Part shown: positions 1 to 5,119 of the stretch, piece after piece
Layout of the letters: every line of letters starts with the position of its first letter
Numbering within the stretch: position 1 is the stretch's first letter
Assembly (NCBI GenBank): GCA_021807225.1
Contig: JAKAPI010000042.1
Coordinates: 1-5,119, forward strand
Source of the DNA: an archaeon
GTDB taxonomy: Archaea > Thermoproteota > Nitrososphaeria > Nitrososphaerales > UBA183
DNA: 5,119 nt
Direction of reading: 5' to 3'
Program-made: the position numbers and the translations under genes
The notes under the pieces: generated by a model
Told to the model about the DNA's origin: nothing
Seen by the model: only the letters and a program-made list of their open reading frames with translations
The model's database searches: none

Positions 1-727
1 TGAGCGGACAGACCGACGCGAAGATGGAGAACCTCCCTGCGACCGTGTCCTTGGAAAGGTACATGGTGAGCGGCCTGAAGACCTTGTAGGTGTATGTGAC
101 GTCCTTTGCGACGCCGGTCCCGTCCGGGTCGGGTTGCCATATCCTCACGTTCCTGGCGACTATGCCTTCCTCCGTCTGTTCCACTTCGTAGTCCTGAATC
201 TCCGCGTGGGCCCTTTCGCCGAGTATGCCTTCGTGGACGAAAGGAAGGTGCGCGACGTCAAGGAAGTTTTCCACCGCCCGGGTGCCGCTGGCCCTGTATC
301 GGAAAGGACCGCAGCATACCATCCTGAACGTTGGGTCGCCCCACTCCTCGAAGGGGGGGACTTCCCGGGAGGGTTCGCCCAAGCAGGCCCACACAAACCC
401 GTAGCTCTCCTTCGTGCGGTAGGTCTGCACCTTTGCCTTGGCAGGGGGCTTCTGCTCCGGATGGGCAGGGATCTTGACGCACTCTCCGGCCGCGTCGTAG
501 GTCCACCCGTGGTACGCGCATTCCAGGTGGTCCCCCTTCAGGTGCCCCAGTGAGAGCCTGGTGCCTCTGTGGACGCAGAGGTCCTGCCAGACCCTGACCT
601 CGCCGTTCATCCGCCAGATCACCAGGTCCTCCCCGAGGAGCCTTGCCGGAAGGATGGTCCTCTCAGGTACGTCTGACGACTTCGCGATCGGATGCCAGTC
701 GTTAAGGAGGACGGGATCCTCGATCAT
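1..727 (-). CDS. Rieske non-heme iron oxygenase, catalytic (alpha) subunit, C-terminus cut by window edge
   Basis: My reading of the minus strand gives 242 residues with no stop up to the window edge. A Rieske [2Fe-2S] domain is at about residues 10-115, with ligands C51-x-H53 and C70-x2-H73 sixteen residues apart (CVHRG and CAYHGW). The catalytic domain follows with NFLDVAHLPFVH at 154-165, giving mononuclear-iron ligands H160 and H165 and the bridging D157. The third iron ligand, an Asp near the C-terminus, would lie outside the window. The architecture matches phthalate dioxygenase/vanillate O-demethylase-type oxygenases (COG4638), cytoplasmic enzymes that hydroxylate or demethylate small substrates using electrons from a reductase. 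No reductase or ferredoxin gene is visible. The start is well constrained: the permease TAG lies in the same frame 15 bases upstream and ATG 727 is the only start codon between. The 12-base gap implies co-transcription with the permease. The family call is firm; the substrate is unknown. Confidence 0.93.
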   Translation of the reverse strand, partial: MIEDPVLLNDWHPIAKSSDVPERTILPARLLGEDLVIWRMNGEVRVWQDLCVHRGTRLSLGHLKGDHLECAYHGWTYDAAGECVKIPAHPEQKPPAKAKVQTYRTKESYGFVWACLGEPSREVPPFEEWGDPTFRMVCCGPFRYRASGTRAVENFLDVAHLPFVHEGILGERAHAEIQDYEVEQTEEGIVARNVRIWQPDPDGTGVAKDVTYTYKVFRPLTMYLSKDTVAGRFSIFASVCPL

Positions 728-739
728 GGCGGGAGACTT

Positions 740-2368
740 CTAGTCGGGCGGGAGTTCCTTGTAGTTCAGGTCGATGTTCATGCCGCGCTTCTTGTGGTAC
801 CACCGCGAAGCGATGTAGATGAGAGCGCCTGCGACCAGCGTGGTCAGGATGTACGCCTCGTTCAGCCATGCCGGGTTGACCGTGAATATGCTGAAAGTCG
901 GGCTCGTCAGGTACTGGTAGACGAGGAAGGCGAAGGCGCCTGCGTCGAGGATGCCGAACACGGCCAGCAGAGTCCTCGCCGAGCCTTTCTCCTTCTTGAT
1001 CCCGTGGGTGGCTGCGGTCAGCCCCACTATCGTGAAGTAAATCATGGAGGCGATGATCGTGCCGAAGAGCGCGAAGAAGGAGCTCGAGAAGTAGGAGGCC
1101 AGTCCGATGAGGAGGACGGCCACGACGAGGTCGACGGCCATTGCCACCACCGGAGAGCCGAACCTCGGGCTCACATACGACAGCTTTGCGGGGAGGAACC
1201 TGTCGAGGGACTGGGCGAGCATGTACCTCGAGAACACGATCACGCCGTAGGCAATCACCCCGAACTGCATCAAGATCGAACCTATGCCGATTATCCCCGC
1301 TATCCAGATGTTGCCTGAGACAGCCATCGCCAGGGTGAAGAAGTTCAGCCCGTCGTTGGCCCAGGCGTGACTGGCGAACGCAGAGTTGACGAATGGCATC
1401 CCAGCCACTCCGTAGAGGACCGCGAGGGATCCTGTCAGGAGGACGAAGGCGGTGACGGCGGAGATCGGGACGTTCCACTTCAGTGCCCGCTTGTCCTTGA
1501 TCTCGGAGGCGACCGCTGGAGCGGCGTTCAGCCACGGGTAGACGAAGGCGAAGACGACCGGCATGATGTAGATGGTGTTGCCGAAGTTGATGTCGAACAG
1601 GCCGCCTGACGCCGCGTAGTGGGAGCTGAGATACTCATAGGTGGAGTTGGCGCCGCCGTACTGAAGGTAAGGAGCCGTCCCGTCGATGTATGCCTTGACT
1701 CCCGCCTGGCCAGCGTAGAGCAGCTCCGCCATGGAGAGCAGCAGGGTGAGAACACCGATTATTGTGAGAACCGAGACCAGCCTGTAGCCGAGCTTGGGCT
1801 TCCAGATGTTGAGGAGGATCACGGCTGCGAAGGGGACCGCGCCGACGAGGAACTGAGTGGTGGGGTCGGAGAACAGGTTGAACCAGTTGAAGTACGGCGG
1901 GGCGCCCACGCCCTGGTACCCCCAGTAGGTGAAGGACATCGTCAGCCCTGCGCTGCCGACTGTGAAGTCTGTCAGGATGGCCACGAGTGCCAGGAAGGCG
2001 AGCGTCTCCATCGTGTAGCCGAAGAACGACATGGTGCTCCCGAAGAAGCCGCCGAAGGTCCTGGAGATCCAGACGTAGTCTCCGCCGGTGCGTGGGAACC
2101 GCCTCGACATCATGGTGTAGACCACAATCTGCGGGATGGCCAGAACGAACGCGATTATCGAGGCCGCCACCAGGTTGAGTCCGGTGACGGTGGGGACGAT
2201 GAACAGCGTGGCCGTAGTCGAGCCTGCGATCGTCGTGAGGAGCGGACCGATCGACATGTTGCTCAGGTTGAGCGCGATGCTGTCGAGGAACGAGACGTTC
2301 TTCACAAGGCCGGTGCTTTCCCTCGCGAACACGGTTGGGGCCTTGGTCTCTTCAGGAGAGCCGCTCAA
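740..2368 (-). CDS. APC-superfamily amino acid/amine permease
   Basis: The gene encodes an integral membrane protein of 542 residues from this start, with about 12 hydrophobic segments. It is a secondary transporter of the amino acid-polyamine-organocation superfamily. Family signatures are FPRTGGDYVW at about 91-100 (the conserved TM2-TM3 loop), YPWLNAAPAVASEIKD at 277-292 (the unwound TM6 region and its acidic residue) and SRYMLAQSLDRFLP at 380-393 before a typical PRFGSPVVA loop. The substrate cannot be deduced. An upstream TTG at 2380 would add four residues (546 in all), but it lies only about 15 bases from a good TATA box. TTG 2368 lies about 26 bases from that box, fits a leaderless transcript, and gives a natural N-terminus (MSGSPEETKAPTVF). 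The stop is TAG. The Rieske oxygenase gene follows after 12 bases in the same reading frame, so the two are probably one operon and possibly one uptake-and-oxidation pathway. Confidence 0.93.
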   Translation of the reverse strand: MSGSPEETKAPTVFARESTGLVKNVSFLDSIALNLSNMSIGPLLTTIAGSTTATLFIVPTVTGLNLVAASIIAFVLAIPQIVVYTMMSRRFPRTGGDYVWISRTFGGFFGSTMSFFGYTMETLAFLALVAILTDFTVGSAGLTMSFTYWGYQGVGAPPYFNWFNLFSDPTTQFLVGAVPFAAVILLNIWKPKLGYRLVSVLTIIGVLTLLLSMAELLYAGQAGVKAYIDGTAPYLQYGGANSTYEYLSSHYAASGGLFDINFGNTIYIMPVVFAFVYPWLNAAPAVASEIKDKRALKWNVPISAVTAFVLLTGSLAVLYGVAGMPFVNSAFASHAWANDGLNFFTLAMAVSGNIWIAGIIGIGSILMQFGVIAYGVIVFSRYMLAQSLDRFLPAKLSYVSPRFGSPVVAMAVDLVVAVLLIGLASYFSSSFFALFGTIIASMIYFTIVGLTAATHGIKKEKGSARTLLAVFGILDAGAFAFLVYQYLTSPTFSIFTVNPAWLNEAYILTTLVAGALIYIASRWYHKKRGMNIDLNYKELPPD

Positions 2369-2390
2369 CAGACGTCGCAAAATGAACTGC

Positions 2391-2398
2391 GTATATAA
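2391..2398 (-). promoter_or_regulatory. Archaeal TATA box for the permease-oxygenase operon
   Basis: The minus strand reads TTATATAC, an almost ideal archaeal TATA box, in an AT-rich pocket of otherwise GC-rich DNA. Its centre lies about 26 bases from TTG 2368. With a transcript starting at the G at 2369, the mRNA would be essentially leaderless. No Shine-Dalgarno sequence precedes either candidate TTG. The sequence and spacing are seen directly; promoter activity is inferred. Confidence 0.7.
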
Positions 2399-2440
2399 CC
2401 AGTCTTTAACACAAACGAGTGAATCATTCCGCGAGCTGTG

Positions 2441-2444
2441 AAAA
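2441..2444 (-). terminator. Possible short poly-T terminator after the zinc-ribbon gene
   Basis: On the minus strand the TGA stop of the zinc-ribbon gene is followed directly by TTTT. Archaeal RNA polymerase can terminate at T-rich stretches without a hairpin. The run is short, so this is a weak call, but a separate promoter for the permease immediately downstream makes termination here plausible. Confidence 0.3.
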
Positions 2445-2642
2445 TCAGTACCCGATCTCTGAGCTCGGCCGGAGGTGGCGCATGGACTTGACCCTGCCGC
2501 ACCTCTTGCACTTGTAGAGCCCCCTCCCCCGGGGGTTGTAGTCCCTGGTGTCCACTACCGCCTCATGCTCGGTCCTCGTCCCGCACTTCTCGCACCAGCG
2601 GTAGTCTCCCAAGAGGATGAGGCCGCTGGGGTCCCGGCGCAA
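2445..2642 (-). CDS. Small zinc-ribbon protein of unknown function
   Basis: The gene encodes a basic 65-residue protein with two CxxC knuckles, WCEKC (C17, C20) and YKCKRC (C45, C48). This is a four-cysteine zinc-ribbon arrangement. The linker and tail are rich in Arg and Lys (DTRDYNPRGRG, VKSMRHLR), so nucleic-acid or ribosome association is possible, but no specific family is recognised. No ATG is available near the N-terminus. A TAA stop lies three codons upstream of TTG 2642, and a second candidate TTG at 2612 would give a 55-residue protein starting MGDYRWC. No clear TATA box at the usual distance was found for either start. The gene is divergent from the DUF131 pair, with about 33 bases between starts, and is followed by TGA and a T-run. 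That it is a real gene is supported by the paired CxxC motifs; its role is open. Confidence 0.72.
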   Translation of the reverse strand: MRRDPSGLILLGDYRWCEKCGTRTEHEAVVDTRDYNPRGRGLYKCKRCGRVKSMRHLRPSSEIGY

Positions 2643-2652
2643 AAACCTTTAG
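2641..2652 (+). promoter_or_regulatory. Weak archaeal promoter (A-run plus CTTTAG) for the DUF131 pair
   Basis: An A-run followed by CCTTTAGC resembles a purine-rich BRE next to a degenerate TATA box. The centre of CCTTTAGC is about 26 bases upstream of GTG 2676, the same spacing as at the permease promoter, and so predicts a leaderless transcript. The element overlaps the very start of the divergent zinc-ribbon gene and could influence both. Assignment rests on spacing and composition. Confidence 0.45.
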
Positions 2653-2675
2653 CGGCAGCGGCCCCCGTCTCGTCC

Positions 2676-2906
2676 GTGTTAGGCCCCGTTTCGGCGGGCA
2701 TGGTCTTGATCATGGTCGGACTCGCAGCGGTCGTCGTTTCGGCTCTCAGGGGGTCCCAGGGAGGCGAAAGCCAGGTGAAGGGCGCCGGGGTCGTTATGAT
2801 AGGCCCGATCCCCATAGTGTTCGGGTCGGACGCGAAGTGGGCGAGCGTGGCGATCGTCCTCGCGGCGGCGCTCGTCGTGCTGATCCTGCTGGCAGGTCTG
2901 GCCTAG
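2676..2906 (+). CDS. TIGR00304/DUF131 family small membrane protein, first tandem copy
   Basis: The gene encodes 76 residues: a transmembrane helix at about 6-23, a short polar stretch, the family motif GVVMIGPIPIVFGSD at about 38-52, and a second transmembrane helix at about 55-75. This two-helix layout with an IGPIPIVFGS core is typical of the archaeal family of unknown function (PF01998). The open frame extends upstream to ATG 2475, but that extension is antisense to the zinc-ribbon gene and does not resemble the family, so it is rejected. GTG 2676 is chosen because a TATA-like element lies about 26 bases upstream and the protein length suits the family; ATG 2700 is an alternative. The stop is TAG. 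A second family member starts three bases later in the same frame, so the two are almost certainly co-transcribed. Confidence 0.85.
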   Translation: MLGPVSAGMVLIMVGLAAVVVSALRGSQGGESQVKGAGVVMIGPIPIVFGSDAKWASVAIVLAAALVVLILLAGLA

Positions 2907-2909
2907 ACC

Positions 2910-3155
2910 ATGCAGAGGTTGATGGCCGCTGGGTTCCTGATAATCCTGGCAGGGTTCGCCCTCCTCTTCGCCGGGGCCGCGTCTTCGGGCGGAGCGTCAG
3001 TGGGCGGGGTAGTATTCATCGGGCCGGTCCCCATAGCGTTCGGCTCTGGCCCGGACGGCTGGGCCCTTGCTCTGGGCTCCGTCATCGTGGGCGCGGCCAT
3101 GCTGATGGTGCTTTTGGTCTGGAGCATGCGCTTCAGATACATGAAAGGGGACTAG
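2910..3155 (+). CDS. TIGR00304/DUF131 family small membrane protein, second tandem copy
   Basis: The gene encodes 81 residues with transmembrane helices at about 5-23 and 51-71 around the family motif GVVFIGPVPIAFGSG at 33-47. It ends in a short basic tail (RFRYMKGD). It is a diverged paralogue of the preceding gene: the core motifs match closely, while the N-termini and second helices differ. It starts with ATG three bases after the TAG of the first copy, with only a weak ribosome-binding candidate (AGGT), so translational coupling is likely. Its function is unknown; tandem membrane copies suggest a heteromeric complex, which is inference. It ends with TAG, 45 bases before the iron-sulfur carrier gene. 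Confidence 0.88.
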   Translation: MQRLMAAGFLIILAGFALLFAGAASSGGASVGGVVFIGPVPIAFGSGPDGWALALGSVIVGAAMLMVLLVWSMRFRYMKGD

Positions 3156-3162
3156 GGCCGGG

Positions 3163-3176
3163 AAAATATTAAATAC
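3163..3176 (+). promoter_or_regulatory. Archaeal BRE/TATA promoter of the HesB/IscA gene
   Basis: AAAATATTAAATAC is the most AT-rich stretch in this part of the window. It contains a TATA-like TTAAATAC at 3169-3176, preceded by an A-run that could serve as BRE. Its centre lies about 28 bases before TTG 3201, which predicts a leader of zero to three bases. This supports separate transcription of the carrier gene from the DUF131 pair. Confidence 0.65.
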
Positions 3177-3200
3177 GAACAGCCCGGTGTACGTCTCAAG

Positions 3201-3548
3201 TTGCAGCAAGTCCAGCCGCTGGTCATGTTCACGCCTCTCGCCAGGCAGAAGCTCGTGGAGGTCCTGGAGGAGGAGAAGGCTACAGAATCCTTCCTGAAGA
3301 TCGAGGTCTACCAGGGCGGCGGTTGCGCCTGCAGCGGGGGGTTCAGGTATGCCCTGAGCCTCGAGAAGGCACCCGCCGAGACCGACATCGTCGAGGAAGT
3401 AGGCGGCCTGAAGGTCGTCGCCGCGAAGGCCGATGCAGAGATGCTCAGGGGGTCCAAGATCGATTTCATAGAGAGCCTGCAGAAGACCGGATTCAAGATA
3501 GAGAACCCCAACGTCCACGTCGAAGCCTGCGGCTGCGGCGGGCACTGA
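3201..3548 (+). CDS. HesB/IscA family A-type iron-sulfur carrier protein
   Basis: The gene encodes 115 residues from TTG 3201. The FTPLARQKLVEVL opening, the LKIEVYQGGGC strand-turn, RYALSL, and a C-terminal CGCGG are the hallmarks of A-type carriers, which bind Fe or an Fe-S cluster and pass it to apo-proteins in the cytoplasm. Cysteines are C42, C44, C110 and C112, while classical IscA uses three. Here GGGCACSGGF carries an additional Cys and Gly in the first cysteine loop. The chain ends CGCGGH instead of the common CGCGxSF. The start is debatable: TTG 3201 suits the TATA box about 28 bases upstream (near-leaderless), whereas ATG 3225 (MFTPLARQKL) would give 107 residues, closer to the usual family start. 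No SUF or ISC machinery genes are adjacent. Confidence 0.9.
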   Translation: MQQVQPLVMFTPLARQKLVEVLEEEKATESFLKIEVYQGGGCACSGGFRYALSLEKAPAETDIVEEVGGLKVVAAKADAEMLRGSKIDFIESLQKTGFKIENPNVHVEACGCGGH

Positions 3549-3560
3549 GCCGCCCCGGAC

Positions 3561-3573
3561 AAGAACTTAAGAG
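3561..3573 (+). promoter_or_regulatory. Probable archaeal promoter of the fumarase gene
   Basis: In the 49-base gap after the carrier gene, AAGAACTTAAGAG has a purine-rich BRE-like part followed by a degenerate TATA box, CTTAAGAG. Its centre lies about 28 bases before TTG 3598, the same distance as at the carrier gene. The TAA inside it is also an in-frame stop for the fumarase frame, so no longer fumarase N-terminus is possible. A T-run at 3582-3585 might end the carrier transcript. Confidence 0.5.
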
Positions 3574-3597
3574 CAGACTGCTTTTCCGCGGACCACG

Positions 3598-4923
3598 TTG
3601 AAGTACGTGGAAGGCTCGAAGAGAGTCTTTCTCAGTACGGGCACTCGGTTTCCGCGGGAAGTGATCTGGGCTGTTGGTGCGGTCAAACTCTCCGCCGCGA
3701 AGTCCAACGTCGAGCTTGGGCAGCTTGACAGGGAGGTCGGGAAGGCGATTCAGGCGAAGGCGAAGGAGCTCATGGATGGCAAGCACGACGACATGATGGT
3801 CGTGGACGTCTATCAGACCGGGTCGGGCACGGGCCTCAACATGAACGCCAACGAGGTCGTCGCCGAGCTCGCGTCGGAAGCCCTGGGGAAGAAAGTGCAT
3901 CCGAACGACCACGTCAACATGAGCCAATCGTCCAATGACGTCGGGCCAGCTGCGATCAGGATTGCCGCGGTGGTAGCCGCCAGCGAGGACCTCGTACCTG
4001 CACTTCAGAAGATGAGCAAGAGCCTGTCTGCTCTCGCGAAGAGGACGTCGACTGTCTACAAGTCGGGAAGGACGCATCTGCGGGACGCCCTCCCGGTGAC
4101 CATGGGCCAGGAATTCGGCGCATACGCCGACGAGTTCTCAAGAGACGCCGACCTCGTGCGGAAGACCATGGGGTACCTGCTGGAACTCCCCATAGGGGGG
4201 ACGGCCGTCGGGACCGGACTGAACTCCGATCCGAAGTTCGGGGGGATGGTCGCAAGAGAGATAGCCAGCCTTTCGGGGCTCAAGTTTGTCAGCGCGCGGA
4301 ACAAGTTCAGGGCGACGCGGCTTCTCACCGACATGTCATCGCTGAGCGGAGCGATGAGGACGGTCAGCCTGAGCCTCTACAGGCTCTGCCAGGACCTGAG
4401 GCTGATGTTCTCCGGCCCCCTGACTGGATTGGGCGAGATCGACATTCCGACGCAGGAAGAGGTCGCAGGGAGCAGCATCATGCCCGGAAAGACCAACCCT
4501 GTGACCGTGGAGAGCGCCCTCCTGGCGTCAGCCGAGGTGATCGGCCTTGACGGCGCCAACTCGTTCGCGGCTGCATTGGGGGAGTTCGAGCTGGCAATGG
4601 GGGTCCCCCTCATGGGGTACAACCTGGTGCTTCAGTCGAAGCTGCTTTCAGAGGCGCTGAACAAGGTCTCCACGCTGGTAGTCGATCACGTCGTGCCGAT
4701 GAAGGCGAAGGCCCTCGCATATGCGGAGGCGAGCCCCGCCCTGATCACCCTCGTTTCCCCCAAGATTGGGTATGACAAGGCGGCTGTACTTGGGAAGGAG
4801 GTCGCCAAGGGTGTCACTGTCAGGTCAGCCCTGAAGAAGCTCGGATATGGACCAAGAGAGATCGAGTCGATCCTCGACATGAAGGGCCTGGTGAAACCGG
4901 GCATCCCCTCGAAGAAAGTCTGA
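3598..4923 (+). CDS. fumC: Class II fumarate hydratase (fumarase)
   Basis: The gene encodes 441 residues of the fumarase/aspartase superfamily, a cytoplasmic homotetramer interconverting fumarate and L-malate in the citric acid cycle without an Fe-S cluster. Conserved blocks are GSGTGLNMNANEV at 75-87, HPNDHVNMSQSSND at 101-114, GRTHLRDALPVTMGQE at 157-172 with catalytic H160, GGTAVGTGLN at 200-209, and the mobile signature loop GSSIMPGKTNP at 291-301 with catalytic Ser in GSS plus K298, N300 and E305. SQSSND rather than SQSTND favours fumarase over aspartase. The N-terminus lacks the GAQT-type segment of bacterial FumC, but an upstream in-frame TAA and the promoter position show this is native. 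From memory, Sulfolobus fumarases begin the same short way (MKY...NTGTKFPR), so it is a lineage form and not a truncation. TTG is the start, probably leaderless. The gene converges on the last gene in the window. Confidence 0.94.
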   Translation: MKYVEGSKRVFLSTGTRFPREVIWAVGAVKLSAAKSNVELGQLDREVGKAIQAKAKELMDGKHDDMMVVDVYQTGSGTGLNMNANEVVAELASEALGKKVHPNDHVNMSQSSNDVGPAAIRIAAVVAASEDLVPALQKMSKSLSALAKRTSTVYKSGRTHLRDALPVTMGQEFGAYADEFSRDADLVRKTMGYLLELPIGGTAVGTGLNSDPKFGGMVAREIASLSGLKFVSARNKFRATRLLTDMSSLSGAMRTVSLSLYRLCQDLRLMFSGPLTGLGEIDIPTQEEVAGSSIMPGKTNPVTVESALLASAEVIGLDGANSFAAALGEFELAMGVPLMGYNLVLQSKLLSEALNKVSTLVVDHVVPMKAKALAYAEASPALITLVSPKIGYDKAAVLGKEVAKGVTVRSALKKLGYGPREIESILDMKGLVKPGIPSKKV

Positions 4924-4928
4924 TGTCT

Positions 4929-4944
4929 GTTTTCGCCTGAAAAC
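4929..4944. terminator. Small bidirectional hairpin/T-run between convergent genes
   Basis: GTTTTC and GAAAAC form a perfect 6-bp inverted repeat around the 4-base loop GCCT. It lies in the 29-base gap between the fumarase stop and the stop of the convergent gene. Both strands carry TTTT, so it could end transcription in both directions, either as a weak hairpin or simply as T-runs for archaeal termination. Confidence 0.5.
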
Positions 4945-4952
4945 GGCCGTAT

Positions 4953-5119
4953 TCAGCGTCTGACCCTGACGCCGATCTTCTCCATCAGCTTGCCCAGCTC
5001 GGAGTCGTCGACGGCGTCCATCCTCAGATATCTCAGTATCTCGTCCTCTTCCATCCCGACGTGCCTGGCCTCGGCCACGGTCGTCCTGTACGCCTCCAGC
5101 TCCGTCGGCCTGTCTACAT
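4953..5119 (-). CDS. C-terminal part of an unidentified protein (5' end outside window)
   Basis: The minus strand from the right edge gives an open frame of 54 residues ending in TGA. The peptide is highly charged and looks helical: an ELEAYRTTVAEARHVG stretch, the acidic EEDEILRYLRMDAVDDSELG, then a basic end KIGVRVRR. Codons end mostly in G or C like the surrounding genes, and the stop lies neatly 29 bases from the convergent fumarase stop, both of which support a real gene. No start is forced inside the window: GTG at residue 14 and ATG at residue 22 are possible but would give very short proteins. I do not recognise the family and assign no function. Confidence 0.6.
   Translation of the reverse strand, partial: VDRPTELEAYRTTVAEARHVGMEEDEILRYLRMDAVDDSELGKLMEKIGVRVRR

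Noticed and set aside
134..553. Plus-strand 139-residue frame at the left end
   Set aside because: It is opposite the Rieske oxygenase, whose metal ligands and catalytic motif are intact on the minus strand.
702..1535. 277-residue minus-strand frame overlapping the permease
   Set aside because: It is Arg-rich with no motifs and lies in another frame of the well-supported permease.
692..2398. Long plus-strand open frames opposite the permease (692-1318, 1619-2398)
   Set aside because: Their translations are Arg/Glu/Asp/Gly/His-rich and low in complexity, typical antisense shadows of a GC-rich membrane-protein gene with strong permease motifs on the other strand.
2475..2675. Upstream extension of the first DUF131 frame from ATG 2475
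   Set aside because: It is antisense to the zinc-ribbon gene, rich in Ala, Pro and Val, unlike the family's N-terminus, and upstream of the promoter-like element.
2997..3545. 182-residue minus-strand frame spanning the second DUF131 copy and the HesB/IscA gene
   Set aside because: It crosses a promoter and two well-supported genes on the opposite strand and has no recognisable domain.
3598..3660. Fumarase as an N-terminally truncated pseudogene
   Set aside because: All catalytic blocks are intact, the promoter sits at the right distance, and the short start matches the form recalled from Sulfolobus.
3493..4077. 194-residue minus-strand frame over the fumarase start
   Set aside because: It is Arg-rich, antisense to conserved fumarase blocks, and has no motif.
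1..5119. CRISPR array, insertion sequence, tRNA/rRNA, or a defence system
   Set aside because: No regularly spaced repeats, transposase motifs, terminal inverted repeats, cloverleaf or rRNA-like sequence, or nuclease/defence domains were seen; the genes are metabolic, transport or small conserved proteins.

Overview
The window looks like archaeal chromosomal DNA, GC-rich and gene-dense. Four things point to archaea. There are two tandem genes of the archaeal small membrane-protein family TIGR00304/DUF131. TATA-like boxes sit about 26-29 bases upstream of most first-gene starts. Shine-Dalgarno sequences are absent and first genes start with TTG or GTG, which suggests leaderless transcripts. 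The class II fumarase has the short N-terminus I recall from Sulfolobus enzymes. A TACK-lineage archaeon (Thermoproteota in the broad sense) is the best guess, but the window alone does not fix the lineage. The presence of a Rieske oxygenase would fit access to oxygen.

Layout: positions 1-2368 hold a minus-strand pair, an APC-superfamily permease followed after 12 bases by a Rieske non-heme iron oxygenase that runs off the left edge. A 65-residue four-cysteine zinc-ribbon protein (2445-2642, minus) lies upstream of the permease and is divergent from what follows. From 2676 rightwards the genes are on the plus strand: two tandem DUF131 membrane proteins three bases apart (2676-3155), an A-type iron-sulfur carrier of the HesB/IscA family (3201-3548), and a complete fumarase (3598-4923). 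A 29-base gap with a small perfect hairpin separates the fumarase from the tail of a convergent, unidentified minus-strand gene (4953-5119).

Functionally, the permease and oxygenase are probably co-transcribed and could form an uptake-plus-oxidation unit for an amino acid, amine or related compound; the substrate cannot be read from the sequence. The HesB/IscA protein probably delivers Fe-S clusters; the Rieske protein is one possible client. Class II fumarase itself needs no Fe-S cluster. The fumarase is a citric-acid-cycle enzyme. Each plus-strand unit appears to have its own promoter, so the neighbours are not necessarily one operon.

No RNA genes, CRISPR arrays, insertion sequences or defence modules were seen, and no stretch over 300 bases lacks a gene. 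The most unusual points are the consistent TATA-to-TTG/GTG spacing, the tandem DUF131 pair in one frame around an amber stop, and the extra cysteine in the iron-sulfur carrier.
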